From: JAGOZV01 sp964622895
GTDB taxonomy: Bacteria > Patescibacteriota > Saccharimonadia > Saccharimonadales > Saccharimonadaceae
Length of the DNA stretch: 8,928 bases
Direction of reading: 5' to 3'
NCBI GenBank assembly: GCA_964622895.1
Contig: CAZUSB010000022.1
Span: forward strand, 1 to 8,928
How positions within the stretch are numbered: the stretch's first letter is position 1; each line of letters starts with the position of its first letter. Below, in pieces: positions 1 to 6,740 of this stretch. A program made the translations under genes and the position numbers. The notes below the pieces were generated by a model. The model searched no databases and was not told where the DNA came from. It was given only the letters and a program-made list of their open reading frames with translations.

Positions 1-1497
1 TTAAAACAACTCAGGATAGATACTTTTAGTGACAGAGTCAATCTCGTGTCTTAGTTGTGGAAATGGTACGCCTTCTCTGGCGCTGACTCCTTCAAAGATC
101 CAAAATACTCGTTCGCTATAGCCCCAGCCGCAAGTTGGTGGCATGCCGTATTCTAGCATTTCAATAAAATCAATATCTAGCATCATCGCCTCGTCGTCAC
201 CAGCGTCACGCATAGATTGTTGCTCTTTGAAACGCTCTAGTTGATCTAGCGGATCGTTTAACTCGCTATAACCATTACCGAGTTCACTCCCCATTATCAC
301 TGGCTGGAAACGCTCCACCACCCTGTCGTCATTGGCGCTAGTTTTTGAAAGTGGCGAGATAAATTTTGGCGTATTTATCAGCCAGACTGGACCAGCGATA
401 TCTTTACGGATGTTTTTCCATAACTTATCAATACCTCGCGCACGATTTTCTGTTTTTTCAACTTCCAAACCATTGTCTTTTAGAGCTTTTTTGACCTCTT
501 CTAGACTACTATCAAAAACATCAATTCCGTAACGCTCTTTTATAATGGTATTATAATCCAATCGCTCCCATGACCCTGCTAAATTAACTTTTTGTCCATT
601 GAAATCAAATTCAAGAGTGCCGAAAGTCTCCTGTAGCACATAGCGGTACATGCCTTCCATGAACTCTAGCCCTTTTTGCCAGTCAGCATAAGCCCAATAC
701 CACTCCATGGCGTTATGCTCGGGTAAATGCTCGTCGGTGTAGTTTTCATTGCGAAAACGTGGCCCAATTTCGTAAACTTTCTCATAGCCGCCGCCGATCA
801 AACGCTTTAATGGTAACTCCTGACTGATGCGTAGATAAAATGACTGATCAAGGGCATCCATATGGGTCACGAATGGATTAGCATCGGCGCCGCCAGTTGT
901 ATGCTCCAAGACCGGTATACTAACTTCCAAAAAGCCATGCTGATTTAAATAATCTCGTGTCGCCTGCCAAAACTTTGTTCGCCGCTTATAGCGCTCGTAG
1001 ACTTCTTGGTTAACTTTTGTATCCAAGTAGCGTCGCCTTAGGCGCTCTTCTTTGTCCAATAATTTATCAGGTGTTGGCCGAATGGATTTCGCCAAAATAC
1101 GCATCGTCTTGACGGCAATAGATATTTCACCGGTTTTAGTTTTGATAATTTCACCAGTCGCTTCTAGATAGTCGCCAGTATCAAGTAGCCCAACCTGCTC
1201 TATGCTTAAAGTGCCCTTTTCAATGTTCAAAGGCTCAATGTCATTTGCCCGTAAAAATAGTTGCACCTCACCTGTTTGGTCTTTTAAAACAATAAAAGCT
1301 AGTTTACCAAATTTTCGTATACTTAAAATACGACCTACTACAGTTGCAGTTTTGCCCTCTAGTTCATCAAAACTATCAGTTATTTGCTTTAGTTCATGTG
1401 TACGATGAGAAGTTGCAGGAAAAGGATCGACGCCCAGTTCACGTAACTCTGCTAGTTTTCTTAATCTTTCCTCACGAAAATCTTGTAATGTCGCCAT
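1..1497 (-). CDS. lysS: Lysyl-tRNA synthetase, class II, with divergent motif 3
   Basis: Charges tRNA-Lys with lysine in the cytoplasm. The 498-residue product matches the family's usual length of about 500. The N-terminal OB-fold anticodon-binding domain spans roughly residues 50-135 (VVGRILSIRKFGKLAF is typical). The catalytic domain follows, with motif 1 around 172-196, GGADANPFVTH (202-212), motif 2 (FRNE at 248-251, then HLPEHNAME) and the LysRS signature GNGYSELNDP (407-416). GDDEAMMLD and EYGMPPT precede motif 3. Motif 3 is odd: canonical GGLGIGIDRL is replaced by CGWGYSERVF (456-465), and the segment from PPT to the FPQ motif is about two residues shorter than usual. The reading frame is clean there, so I see no sequencing frameshift. 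It lies 32 bases after greA with no clear Shine-Dalgarno. The window begins at its TAA stop, so its terminator is not visible. Identity as LysRS is secure; the motif 3 effect is not known. Confidence 0.95.
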   Translation of the reverse strand: MATLQDFREERLRKLAELRELGVDPFPATSHRTHELKQITDSFDELEGKTATVVGRILSIRKFGKLAFIVLKDQTGEVQLFLRANDIEPLNIEKGTLSIEQVGLLDTGDYLEATGEIIKTKTGEISIAVKTMRILAKSIRPTPDKLLDKEERLRRRYLDTKVNQEVYERYKRRTKFWQATRDYLNQHGFLEVSIPVLEHTTGGADANPFVTHMDALDQSFYLRISQELPLKRLIGGGYEKVYEIGPRFRNENYTDEHLPEHNAMEWYWAYADWQKGLEFMEGMYRYVLQETFGTLEFDFNGQKVNLAGSWERLDYNTIIKERYGIDVFDSSLEEVKKALKDNGLEVEKTENRARGIDKLWKNIRKDIAGPVWLINTPKFISPLSKTSANDDRVVERFQPVIMGSELGNGYSELNDPLDQLERFKEQQSMRDAGDDEAMMLDIDFIEMLEYGMPPTCGWGYSERVFWIFEGVSAREGVPFPQLRHEIDSVTKSIYPELF

Positions 1498-1503
1498 ATC
1501 TTA

Positions 1504-1512
1504 AGTTTAGCA
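1504..1512 (-). promoter_or_regulatory. Candidate extended -10 box six bases before the lysS ATG
   Basis: The minus strand reads TGCTAAACT, an extended -10 form (TGn plus TAAACT). Six bases separate the hexamer from the lysS ATG, so a transcript would start at or next to the A of the start codon and be leaderless. No convincing -35 box or Shine-Dalgarno is present. Short AT-rich matches occur by chance, so this is only a candidate; read-through from greA is an alternative. Confidence 0.35.
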
Positions 1513-1529
1513 CATCCGCATATCTAGGC

Positions 1530-1985
1530 TTAGCCAAGGTTGGTTATTTCGTATGATAGATCACCCTTTGGAGTGGCTATCTCCACTATATCGCCAACTT
1601 TTTTACCAACCAACGCTATGCCGATTGGAGATTGATTACTGATTTTACCCTCTAGTGGGTTTGCCTCAATTGGACCAACTAATGTATAGGTGACAGTTTT
1701 AGTACCGGTTTTAAGCTCAACTACACTACCAAGCTGGGCTTTAGATTTATCTCCAACTTTTATAATTGTGGCGTTATGCAAAACGTCTTCTATTTCGGCA
1801 ATACGTGTTTCTGTTATCCCCTGATCTTCTCGTGCTGCGTCGTACTCGGCGTTTTCACTTAAGTCGCCATAGTCACGAGTTTCGGCGATTTTCTCTGCGA
1901 TTTCACTGCGGCGACTCTTTAGAGTTTCAAGCTCTTGTTCTAGAGCTTTTTTGCCGTCTTTTGTAATATTATATTTCTTGTTCAT
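1530..1985 (-). CDS. greA: Transcription elongation factor GreA
   Basis: Rescues backtracked RNA polymerase by inserting its coiled coil into the secondary channel and stimulating cleavage of the transcript 3' end. The 151-residue length is close to the family norm of about 158. Residues 1-75 form the N-terminal coiled coil, with the family motif GDLSENAEY at 40-48. The acidic tip residues D41 and E44 are both present at the positions known from E. coli GreA, so the protein should be catalytically competent. The C-terminal FKBP-like domain covers about 80-151 (NQSPIGIALVGKKVGD is typical). The ATG is preceded by AAGGA at a normal distance, which fixes the start. lysS follows after 32 bases. 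Upstream lie two candidate promoters and a palindromic hairpin, so expression may be controlled in the leader. Confidence 0.96.
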   Translation of the reverse strand: MNKKYNITKDGKKALEQELETLKSRRSEIAEKIAETRDYGDLSENAEYDAAREDQGITETRIAEIEDVLHNATIIKVGDKSKAQLGSVVELKTGTKTVTYTLVGPIEANPLEGKISNQSPIGIALVGKKVGDIVEIATPKGDLSYEITNLG

Positions 1986-1989
1986 AATT

Positions 1990-1994
1990 TCCTT
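1990..1994 (-). promoter_or_regulatory. Ribosome binding site of greA
   Basis: AAGGA lies four bases before the greA ATG. It supports the chosen start and contrasts with lysS and proS, which lack a clear site. Confidence 0.7.
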
Positions 1995-2006
1995 ATTTCT
2001 ATATTA

Positions 2007-2015
2007 AGTGTACCA
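2007..2015 (-). promoter_or_regulatory. Candidate proximal greA promoter (extended -10)
   Basis: The minus strand reads TGGTACACT, an extended -10 element, 21 bases before the greA ATG. A start about seven bases downstream would give a short leader that still contains the AAGGA site. No -35 match is seen; the -35 region would fall inside the palindrome at 2026-2047. Confidence 0.35.
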
Positions 2016-2025
2016 TAACCACCCT

Positions 2026-2047
2026 AAAACGCTATATATAGCGTTTT
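2026..2047 (-). terminator. Perfect 22-bp palindrome, likely terminator or leader hairpin
   Basis: The 22 bases are their own reverse complement: AAAA, then CGCTATATATAGCG, then TTTT. In minus-strand RNA this folds into a hairpin with a CGCUA/UAGCG stem followed by four U; on the plus strand the U run is six. It lies 69 bases after the proS stop and 40 bases before the greA start, so it could end the proS transcript. It also lies downstream of the strong promoter at 2079-2107, so it could attenuate greA transcripts. The stem is AT-rich and the U run is short, so termination may be partial. A protein-binding operator is an alternative. Confidence 0.55.
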
Positions 2048-2078
2048 TTCATTATTTAGAGCTCTCTATGGTGAAAAT

Positions 2079-2107
2079 ATATTACCAAACCAGCAATACA
2101 TTGTCAA
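2079..2107 (-). promoter_or_regulatory. Strong sigma70-type promoter upstream of greA
   Basis: On the minus strand a perfect -35 TTGACA (2102-2107) is followed by a 17-base spacer ending in TGG and a -10 TAATAT (2079-2084). The TGn before the -10 makes it an extended -10 promoter as well. It starts nine bases after the proS stop codon. The predicted start is near 2072, about 25 bases before the palindrome. Confidence 0.6.
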
Positions 2108-2115
2108 CTAAATTG

Positions 2116-3534
2116 CTAGTATGATTGAGCGAATAACCAAACATCATCTGCTGGTTTTCCGGTATAAAAATCTGTACCAGTCGATTTTTCTGATAAACGC
2201 AGTCTACTCGTTGCTTTTGTCTCTTCTTTGATTTTTGCCTCTACCGTCGGGTCGTCATTCCAATGAACTTTGACAAAACCCTTATGATTTTTGAGGATAT
2301 CTTTAAATTCCTCGTAATCCTTGGCCGATCGGGTATTTTTATGTAAAAACTCTGTTGACTGAACTAGCATGTCGTTTTGGATATCCTCTAATAACTGTGG
2401 TACAAATTGTTCTAAATCAGCCAAATCAAAACTGCCATCTTCAAGCGTATCACGACGACGATAGCTAATTTGATCAGCCTCCGCCTCTCGTTCACCGATT
2501 TTTAGAATAATCGGCACACCTTTTGATTCCCATTTGTTGAGCTTGAAGCCGAAAGATTCATCGTCTCGTTCGTCTAGTTGAGCTCTGATGCCTATTTTTT
2601 CTAGACTCTCCATGATTCTTTTGCTATATTCATAAGCCGCACCATCTAGCTTGATCGGTACAATAGCCACTTGGACGGGAGCAATTTTTGGTGGTAAACG
2701 CAACCCGTGGTCATCGCCATGCGCTAAAATCAAGGCGCCAATGGAGCGCGTACTAAGACCCCAGCTAGTTTGCCAAACATTCTCCATATTTCCAAGCTTA
2801 TCTTGGAAGCTAATGTCAAAAACTTTTGAAAAATGTTGCCCAAGGTCGTGCGACGTGCAGGACTGCAGCGCCTTACCACTAGGCATTATCGCTTCATAGG
2901 TCAAAGTGTCAGCCGCTCCAGCAAAGCGTTCTGCTACTGATTTATGGCCAACATAACCATCGATCGCAAAATAGTCACGATAAATATCAGTATACTGATC
3001 CATCGCCCAATTTTGCATAGTAATCGCTTCCTCGTGAGTGGCGTGCGCAGTATGCCCTTCCTGCCATAAAAACTCGCTGGTTCTTAAAAACGGTGTTGTG
3101 CGTTTTTCCCAACGGACGACATTGTTCCACTGATTCATCATCAGAGGTAAATCTCGCCATGAATGAATCCACTTGGCATAGGAATTGTACATAATTGTTT
3201 CACTCGTTGGGCGCACTACTAGCGCCTCTTCTAGCTTTTCGCCACCACCATGAGTGACTACAGCAAGCTCTGGCGCGAAACCATCAATATGGTCTTTTTC
3301 TTTCTCTAAAAATGACATCGGGATAAATAACGGAAAGTAACTATTACCGACGCCTTTTGCTTTAATGCGCGCGTTTAGCGCCTCTTGCACTAACTCCCAA
3401 ATGGCATAGCCATATGGCTTTATGATCATCGTGCCTTTTGCTGGGCCATAATCTACTAAATCTGCCAATCTAATGACGGTCGTGTACCAGTCTGCTGGCT
3501 GATCTATCTTGGATGGAATTTGCTTTTTTGTCAT
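2116..3534 (-). CDS. proS: Prolyl-tRNA synthetase, short archaeal/eukaryote-type
   Basis: Charges tRNA-Pro with proline. The 472-residue product is the short class II form without the editing insertion seen between motifs 2 and 3 in the E. coli-type enzyme. Catalytic signatures are RPTSET (108-113), FLRTSEFLWQEGHTAH (149-164), TSHDLGQHFSK (227-237) and motif 3 around GDDHGLRLPPKIAP (273-286). The anticodon-binding domain covers about 287-390. The remaining tail ends in Tyr, as is typical of this type. An oddity is that the C-terminal domain has no cysteine; the only Cys in the protein is C226. The zinc-binding cysteines found in many archaeal-type members are therefore absent, as in some other bacterial members. 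The ATG lies 39 bases after the CPBP gene. No good Shine-Dalgarno is seen; AGGG is only two bases away. The place after rseP matches the ancestral cluster order. Confidence 0.96.
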   Translation of the reverse strand: MTKKQIPSKIDQPADWYTTVIRLADLVDYGPAKGTMIIKPYGYAIWELVQEALNARIKAKGVGNSYFPLFIPMSFLEKEKDHIDGFAPELAVVTHGGGEKLEEALVVRPTSETIMYNSYAKWIHSWRDLPLMMNQWNNVVRWEKRTTPFLRTSEFLWQEGHTAHATHEEAITMQNWAMDQYTDIYRDYFAIDGYVGHKSVAERFAGAADTLTYEAIMPSGKALQSCTSHDLGQHFSKVFDISFQDKLGNMENVWQTSWGLSTRSIGALILAHGDDHGLRLPPKIAPVQVAIVPIKLDGAAYEYSKRIMESLEKIGIRAQLDERDDESFGFKLNKWESKGVPIILKIGEREAEADQISYRRRDTLEDGSFDLADLEQFVPQLLEDIQNDMLVQSTEFLHKNTRSAKDYEEFKDILKNHKGFVKVHWNDDPTVEAKIKEETKATSRLRLSEKSTGTDFYTGKPADDVWLFAQSY

Positions 3535-3540
3535 GACCCT

Positions 3541-3549
3541 AGTATATCA
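3541..3549 (-). promoter_or_regulatory. Candidate extended -10 box six bases before the proS ATG
   Basis: The minus strand reads TGATATACT (TGn plus TATACT, one mismatch to TATAAT), with six bases between the hexamer and the ATG. The -35 region has no match. This is the same geometry as at lysS and would give a leaderless message. proS may also be reached by read-through, since no terminator separates it from the CPBP gene. Confidence 0.4.
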
Positions 3550-3573
3550 CGCCCAACTCGCTGAGAGGTGGCA

Positions 3574-4314
3574 TTAAAATGGTTTCACGATAAATAGCAT
3601 AACATAAGCAAATCCGTTCTTTATCATATGTAAAAAGATGGCCGGATACAACGAATCGTAGTTATAACGTAAATAGCATAACACCAAACTCAAGGCAAAA
3701 GTGTCAATGCCAACATTCCAAGCCCCATGAGCAAACCCAAACATCAAGCTAGTCAATATCGCTGCAATCCAAAAACGATATGTCTTTTTGAGCGTTCCAA
3801 ACAAAAACCCTCTAAAGATAACTTCTTCTGCTAGCGGCGCGGCTATCACTAACGCCACAAATGCCACTACGTAATCCATCGTATTTGACAGAGACTCAAA
3901 GCCAACATCTTGTTTTGCGCCGATGTCAAAATCAGGATAGATCAGCACGGCTACAAACATAAAAAATATCGATATCATGTAGTAAACGCCAAATCCAGCC
4001 AGCGCCGCCAAAGGGAATGTCCACTTTATTTTATTTTTCAAGCCCAACAGAGCAAGAGTGATCTTGTCCTTGAAAAACACATATGGTACCCCGATAACTA
4101 CCAAAAGTGCCATGATGTACGACACCGCTTGAGCGACCAGTTGAAAAACATTTTTGTCAAAGTTCTTAAAAGACACTCCCGCGCCGACAAGCAAATTGAC
4201 CAGAGCCGCCACCATAGCGAAACCAACCATAATTCCACCAAAAACCCATATGGGCAAAATAAGCCAGTTGAAATATTTTTGCAGCCTAGATTTATTAAAA
4301 TATTTTGCTAACAT
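3574..4314 (-). CDS. CPBP-family (CAAX protease / Abi) intramembrane metalloprotease
   Basis: A 246-residue multi-pass membrane protein with hydrophobic segments near residues 17-45, 57-80, 98-126, 147-162, 181-197 and 203-214, and a hydrophobic C-terminus. It carries the three family motifs: EExxxR at 163-168 (EEVIFR), FxxxH at 192-196 (FGFAH) and HxxxN at 229-233 (HMIKN). The family cleaves substrates within the membrane; bacterial members act in bacteriocin immunity, protein processing or regulation, and the substrate here cannot be told. The ATG lies inside the rseP 3' end (20-base overlap) with no Shine-Dalgarno. An in-frame TGA lies 12 bases upstream, so no earlier start is possible and translation is probably coupled to rseP. 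It sits in a cluster position that in many bacteria is empty between rseP and proS. Confidence 0.88.
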   Translation of the reverse strand: MLAKYFNKSRLQKYFNWLILPIWVFGGIMVGFAMVAALVNLLVGAGVSFKNFDKNVFQLVAQAVSYIMALLVVIGVPYVFFKDKITLALLGLKNKIKWTFPLAALAGFGVYYMISIFFMFVAVLIYPDFDIGAKQDVGFESLSNTMDYVVAFVALVIAAPLAEEVIFRGFLFGTLKKTYRFWIAAILTSLMFGFAHGAWNVGIDTFALSLVLCYLRYNYDSLYPAIFLHMIKNGFAYVMLFIVKPF

Positions 4315-5386
4315 CTGCCAACGTCACCAATATTATTAAGGCAAATAGAAACAATATTCCAGCGCCGTTTATTTTGTCTTCCATTTCTTTTGTGAGTTTT
4401 TTACCACTTAGTTTAAACAATGTCATCGTCAACCAGCGTCCCCCGTCAAGACCTGGGATAGGCAAAAGATTCATAATTGCCAGTGCTAGTGAAATAATCG
4501 CCGCTAATAAAACTACGCTTGTAAATCCTGCCTTTGAAGCACTCGGAAATAGCACACCTAATATCCCAATCGGGCCGGCAACGCTCTCACTGACTTGCTT
4601 TGTGTTGCCCCGAAACAGGCTCCCTACCATATCCCCTAACCCTCTGAGGTTGGCGTCGGTCAATTGTACGGTTGTCATAAAACCGACAATCGGTGCCGAC
4701 CAAGTTGCACGATATTTTTCGGTAGAACCAGACAGCCCTACGCCCAAAGCTCCTTTTTGCTCATCTTGTCGCAAAGTAATCTCTGACGTCTTGAGGTCGT
4801 CACCTCTGACGTACTCAATCTCTACAGTTTTACCCGCTAATTCTCTTGCTAGAGCAGTAAAGCTTGTTAACGACTTTACGGGTTGACCGCCCAATACAAC
4901 AATTTCATCGCCAGCCAGAAGTCCCGCATCTTTTGCTGGAGAGTCTGCTTGAACCTCAGTAATTATAACTGGCGCACTGATGATTTTTGTGTCACTGGCA
5001 ATATGAAATTGATCGCCAATCAACTTTGGCAAACCAACTAGCGATAGGAGCGTAAATAAAAATACCGCAAAGAACCAGTTAACGGTCACTCCGGCTAATA
5101 GTATCTTGGTTTTTTGCCAATAACTGGCAGCTCCATAGTCACCTTTTTTATTGTCTGCATCATGTTCGCCTTTTAACTTTACAAATCCACCCAAAGGCAG
5201 CCAATTAACTGTAAATAGTACTCCATTTTTTAATTTTTTGGCCCAAGCTTTTGGCGGAAAACCAATGCCAAACTCTTCTACTACTACACCATTTCTGCGC
5301 GCGACAACAGCATGACCTAGTTCATGGATTACCACTAAAAATACTAAAACGACTACGCCGACAAATATTCCAAAAATTAATTCCAT
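4295..5386 (-). CDS. rseP: RseP-type site-2 membrane metalloprotease with one PDZ domain
   Basis: A 363-residue intramembrane zinc protease of the M50 family (RseP/RasP/YluC). The zinc-binding HELGH is at residues 21-25 inside the first membrane helix, and the third-ligand motif NLLPIPGLDGG is at 306-316 in a late helix. GFPPKAWAKK and LPLGGFVKLKGE are family hallmarks after the first helix. A single PDZ domain lies at about 135-205 (SPAKDAGLLAGDEIV), whereas E. coli RseP has two. Membrane segments are near 3-24, 94-119, 287-305 and 339-358. Family members clip anti-sigma factors and remnant signal peptides; no anti-sigma gene is nearby. Its ATG overlaps the uppS stop as TAATG, and AGGAGG lies 11 bases upstream. 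rseP is the usual symbol for this cluster position, but the substrate is unknown. Confidence 0.93.
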   Translation of the reverse strand: MELIFGIFVGVVVLVFLVVIHELGHAVVARRNGVVVEEFGIGFPPKAWAKKLKNGVLFTVNWLPLGGFVKLKGEHDADNKKGDYGAASYWQKTKILLAGVTVNWFFAVFLFTLLSLVGLPKLIGDQFHIASDTKIISAPVIITEVQADSPAKDAGLLAGDEIVVLGGQPVKSLTSFTALARELAGKTVEIEYVRGDDLKTSEITLRQDEQKGALGVGLSGSTEKYRATWSAPIVGFMTTVQLTDANLRGLGDMVGSLFRGNTKQVSESVAGPIGILGVLFPSASKAGFTSVVLLAAIISLALAIMNLLPIPGLDGGRWLTMTLFKLSGKKLTKEMEDKINGAGILFLFALIILVTLADVSKIF

Positions 5387-6081
5387 TATTTGCCAAACCT
5401 CCTACCCCTTTTTTCATAAGCTTTGAGCGCAGACACAACGTCCTCTTTCGTCATATCTGGCCACGCTTTATCTATAAAAAGCAGCTCACTATAAGGTGCA
5501 CGATAGAGCATAAAGTTGCTCAATCGCTGTTCACCACTACTGCGTATAATCATATCAACTGGCGGAATATCAGGAGCATAAAGATTTTCGCTAATGTCTT
5601 CAGGTGTAATTTCACTGGCGTCGCCTCCGTCTTGAACAAATTTCTTAACCGCATCAGCTATCTCTAGTTGTCCGCCATAATTAAAACATAATGCTAGTGT
5701 TCCTCGGGTGTTATGGAGGGTCGCCTCCTCGGCATTATCTATCGCCTTGAGGATTTTTTCACTAACACCATCTCTTGAGCCAAGAATACGTAACCGTATG
5801 TCTTCTTCCTGGAAAATATGCAGATCTGAAGTGAACAATTTTAAAACTAGACCCATGAGTGCCTTAACCTCAGACTCACTACGTTTCCAATTTTCTGTAC
5901 TAAAAATGTACGCAGACATGTATTTTACACCACTATCAAATGTTGCCCGAGCGACATCTTGTATAGCATTATAACCAGCTAAATGACCCTCGTAGCTGGG
6001 TAAACCATGTTTTTTTGCCCAACGACGATTCCCGTCAACTATATAGCCAACGTGATTTGGCAATAGACTTTGTTCACTCAT
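5386..6081 (-). CDS. uppS: Cis-prenyltransferase, undecaprenyl diphosphate synthase type
   Basis: Extends an allylic diphosphate with isopentenyl diphosphate units to make the polyprenyl carrier for cell-wall and glycan synthesis. The 231-residue product is slightly shorter than E. coli UppS (about 253). Conserved features are the catalytic D16 in DGNRRWAKKHGLP, GH at 32-33, FSTENW at 60-65, IIRSSGEQRLSNF (178-190) and YSELLF with E199, ending in RRFG. The sequence DGNRRWA, in place of E. coli DGNGRWA, is also found in cis-prenyltransferases making other chain lengths, so product length is uncertain. The ATG overlaps the frr stop by one base (TGATG) with little Shine-Dalgarno, indicating coupling. 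cdsA and dxr, the usual next genes, are absent, so the precursor source is not visible here. Confidence 0.95.
   Translation of the reverse strand: MSEQSLLPNHVGYIVDGNRRWAKKHGLPSYEGHLAGYNAIQDVARATFDSGVKYMSAYIFSTENWKRSESEVKALMGLVLKLFTSDLHIFQEEDIRLRILGSRDGVSEKILKAIDNAEEATLHNTRGTLALCFNYGGQLEIADAVKKFVQDGGDASEITPEDISENLYAPDIPPVDMIIRSSGEQRLSNFMLYRAPYSELLFIDKAWPDMTKEDVVSALKAYEKRGRRFGK
5398..5403 (-). promoter_or_regulatory. rseP ribosome binding site inside the end of uppS
   Basis: The minus strand reads AGGAGG, a perfect Shine-Dalgarno core, 11 bases before the rseP ATG. The same six bases are the two arginine codons of the conserved C-terminal RRFG of UppS, so one stretch serves both coding and initiation. 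The spacing is slightly long, but rseP also has the TAATG overlap. Confidence 0.7.
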
Positions 6082-6635
6082 CAGATAGTTAGTATCTCTT
6101 TTTGCTTATCTTTAAAAATTTGTTCAATCTGTACGCCTAACTCGCTCATTTGACGGTCAATTTCTTTTTCGAGGCGCTTTGCATCATCCTCAGATAGATC
6201 TTTTGCCTCTTTTAGGCGCTTTATTTCCTTAAATGCGTCTTGGCGAATATTGCGCAAAACAATTTTTGCATCTTCGGTCTTTTCACTGGCTTGCTTGACG
6301 ATTTGATGACGTCGCTCTTCGGTTAGTGACGGCACAGGCACTCTAACAACTCGCCCATCGTCGCTAGGATTTAGACCCAAAGCCTGATCATTACGAATAC
6401 TAGCTGAAATTGCTGGAATATTTGTTGGGTCAAACGGCGTAATCAATAACATTTGCGCCTCTGGAGCAGATACACTAGCTACTTGGTTAAGTGGCATCAC
6501 CACCCCATAAGCCTCAACCATCACTCCATCGAGCTGATTAACATGAGCTCGACCGGTGCGAATCTTTTTAAGCTCCTCATGCAAATGATCAAGAGCTTGA
6601 CTGAACTTTTCTTCATATACTTTTGTATCAAACAT
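6081..6635 (-). CDS. frr: Ribosome recycling factor
   Basis: With EF-G, splits the ribosome after termination. The 184-residue length is that of the family (about 185). The long three-helix domain I is formed by residues 1-30 and about 104-184, and the small beta domain II by about 31-103. Recognised motifs are IRTGRA (25-30), the ITPFDP segment (65-70), LTEERR (104-109) and LRNIRQDA (127-134), where family members often have RRDA. Arginines 128 and 131 in the ribosome-contacting helix are kept. The ATG is only five bases from the N run, so its upstream signals are not visible. Its TGA overlaps the uppS ATG by one base. In most bacteria pyrH lies immediately upstream; here that interval is the assembly gap. 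Confidence 0.96.
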   Translation of the reverse strand: MFDTKVYEEKFSQALDHLHEELKKIRTGRAHVNQLDGVMVEAYGVVMPLNQVASVSAPEAQMLLITPFDPTNIPAISASIRNDQALGLNPSDDGRVVRVPVPSLTEERRHQIVKQASEKTEDAKIVLRNIRQDAFKEIKRLKEAKDLSEDDAKRLEKEIDRQMSELGVQIEQIFKDKQKEILTI

Positions 6636-6640
6636 AATAC

Positions 6641-6740
6641 NNNNNNNNNNNNNNNNNNNNNNNNNNNNNNNNNNNNNNNNNNNNNNNNNNNNNNNNNNNN
6701 NNNNNNNNNNNNNNNNNNNNNNNNNNNNNNNNNNNNNNNN
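6641..6740. other. Assembly gap of 100 N
   Basis: Exactly 100 undetermined bases lie between tsf and frr. A round 100 is the customary placeholder for a scaffold join of unknown length, so the true distance may differ. It hides the tsf 3' end and the frr upstream region, and could hide pyrH, which is usual at this place but would need about 700 bases. Confidence 0.97.

Noticed and set aside
103..147. A sequencing frameshift as the cause of the odd LysRS motif 3.
   Set aside because: The frame continues cleanly into the expected FPQLR segment and the C-terminus, and the change is of about two whole codons.
3910..4311. A 133-codon plus-strand frame opposite the CPBP protease gene.
   Set aside because: Antisense to a gene with intact family motifs; its His/Lys/Gln-rich composition is what the reverse of membrane-helix codons gives.
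4305..4886. A 193-codon plus-strand frame opposite rseP.
   Set aside because: It lies fully antisense to a confident gene with catalytic motifs, has no ribosome binding site I can see and reads as low-complexity shadow sequence.
5251..5667. A 138-codon plus-strand frame across the uppS-rseP junction.
   Set aside because: Antisense to two well-identified coding regions, with no recognisable domain; treated as a shadow frame.
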